Origin: Oleidesulfovibrio sp964593925
Lineage (GTDB): Bacteria; Desulfobacterota; Desulfovibrionia; Desulfovibrionales; Desulfovibrionaceae
Assembly: GCA_964593925.1 (NCBI GenBank)
Contig: CAZQKM010000006.1
Location: 28,599 to 92,598, forward strand
Direction of reading: 5' to 3'
Length of the DNA stretch: 64,000 bases
Position numbers and translations under genes: made by a program. Below are positions 63,311-64,000 of the stretch, one piece after another; position 1 is the first letter of the stretch, and every line of letters starts with the position of its first letter. Below the pieces are notes generated by a model that was not told the origin of the DNA, searched no databases, and saw only the letters and a program-made list of their open reading frames with translations.

Positions 63311-63640
63311 CTATACTTTCACATTCACGATGTTACCTGTCCAAGGGTCTTTATCCTGCCCTTGCCCCTGGGTCTCTTCTTCAGAAGCACAGGCCTCCCG
63401 CTCGGTATGCCGCTCGTGCGCCTCACCACGTCCTCTTCCCCCATCTGCATCTGTCTTCAGCATGGTGTTAGCGGAGTCCTGAATTTTTTCCACCTGCTGC
63501 TGTTCACGCTTAAGCGTGTCTGCAACCGCCTGCTGTGCAGCGGCCTGCTGAGTTTCCGGATGCGATTGCTCTTGGTGGGTAATCTTCTGCACATGCCCCA
63601 TCTGAACAAACAGCACCGGCAGGCTGCTTTGTACCGACAT
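63311..63640 (-). CDS. Small hydrophilic protein of unknown function beside fliL
   Basis: A 109-residue, highly charged and Gln/Glu-rich protein with a coiled-coil-prone centre (QAAAQQAVADTLKREQQQVEKIQDSANTML). A disordered Gly/Glu-rich segment follows, ending TGNIVNVKV. No known domain is recognised. It starts three bases after the fliL stop, so it is cotranscribed with fliL and may be flagella-related. Confidence 0.55.
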   Translation of the reverse strand: MSVQSSLPVLFVQMGHVQKITHQEQSHPETQQAAAQQAVADTLKREQQQVEKIQDSANTMLKTDADGGRGRGEAHERHTEREACASEEETQGQGQDKDPWTGNIVNVKV

Positions 63641-63643
63641 AGC

Positions 63644-64000
63644 TTATTTTACCAAATAGTTTTCTATAAGCAAATCCTGCAGTTGACCATTTTCAAGGTA
63701 CTGATTCACCACACTGAGCACATCATTTTTTAACATATCCACGTTTGCTTTCTCTGCCAGAAATAACAATGGCTTATTGCGTAGGTAATAAAATATGGCA
63801 TCACGCAACACCACTTTTTTGGAACCCACTTCCCATAAAAGCCGCTCATTTTCAGTCACTGCAGAAAACTTGCACACGAGAAATCGGATATTGCCCTCAG
63901 CATCTTCCTGCTCCACCCAAAATGGCTCCCATGCCACTGTGAAGGCCGGAGTTTGAGGGGACGCCTCCTTTGTGGGGGCCACCTTCGCAGGGGACTCCGG
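63644..64000 (-). CDS. fliL: FliL flagellar basal-body-associated protein (truncated by the window)
   Basis: Stator-associated protein that supports motor torque. The visible C-terminal portion holds the FliL core: FWVEQEDAEGNIRFLVCKFSAVTENERLLWEVGSKKVVLRDAIFYYLRNK and a closing VNQYLENGQLQDLLIENYLVK. The N-terminal membrane helix expected of FliL is not seen and must lie beyond the window end, because the frame stays open to the last base. It heads the minus-strand flagella-linked run. Confidence 0.82.
   Translation of the reverse strand, partial: PESPAKVAPTKEASPQTPAFTVAWEPFWVEQEDAEGNIRFLVCKFSAVTENERLLWEVGSKKVVLRDAIFYYLRNKPLLFLAEKANVDMLKNDVLSVVNQYLENGQLQDLLIENYLVK

Noticed and set aside
1..64000. 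CRISPR array or an intact phage or conjugative element.
   Set aside because: No regularly spaced direct repeats were seen, and no structural, relaxase or intact integrase genes; only the two relics listed.

Overview
The window looks like chromosomal DNA of a sulfate-reducer-type bacterium of the Desulfovibrionaceae (Desulfobacterota). The evidence is the archaeal-style entry to aromatic amino acid synthesis (ADH synthase plus dehydroquinate synthase II, followed by pheA, aroA and tyrA), a SahR-type ArsR-methyltransferase regulator directly before ahcY, and a DUF2802/FliL flagellar neighbourhood. The species cannot be fixed from the sequence. Base composition is moderate and fairly even. Two stretches are decayed: a badly degraded IS3-family transposase at about 14.06-14.81 kb, and the relic of an integrated element beside a tRNA-Glu at about 43.56-44.66 kb. 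Layout, 0-15 kb: a truncated gene, cobU and a DHH phosphoesterase; then a strong promoter, a short peptide extremely rich in Phe and Tyr codons, a terminator hairpin and the five-gene aromatic operon, which together read as an undescribed-looking transcription attenuator. After speD comes a membrane-stress/polyamine-like module. A K+ channel, a YbjN-like protein, PspA and a DUF4178 protein lie on the plus strand. They converge with a membrane-bound spermidine-synthase-like protein, a DUF350 protein and an unrecognised membrane protein on the minus strand. 15-31 kb: a catabolic region. A three-part flavin/iron-sulfur amine or amino-acid dehydrogenase (HcnC/HcnA/HcnB-like) with RidA faces a two-component system, made of a hybrid kinase with a periplasmic amino-acid-binding-type sensor and a sigma-54 activator. 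Further on are a GDSL hydrolase, a CoA-acylating-type aldehyde dehydrogenase and an amino acid permease. The aldehyde dehydrogenase gene is preceded by a good -24/-12 promoter and two inverted copies of a palindrome at enhancer distance. I infer one regulated pathway for import and oxidation of an unidentified amino compound. panF-yhdT and a TauE/SafE exporter follow. 31-45 kb: a glycerol operon (SorC-type regulator, glpD, glpF, glpK) with a perfect inverted-repeat operator candidate, and a MarR-regulated tripartite RND efflux operon closed by a strong terminator. Next come the relic island and tRNA-Glu. 45-64 kb: mostly housekeeping genes: a DUF721 protein, sahR-ahcY, a TetR regulator, an FAD-dependent dehydrogenase, a GT39-type glycosyltransferase, a YkgJ-type cysteine-cluster protein, PBP1A, a DUF4139 protein, an iron alcohol dehydrogenase, CheV, IspH, Dus and a run of flagella-associated genes ending in a truncated fliL. 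All assignments come from reading translated sequence and motifs; no database search was run.
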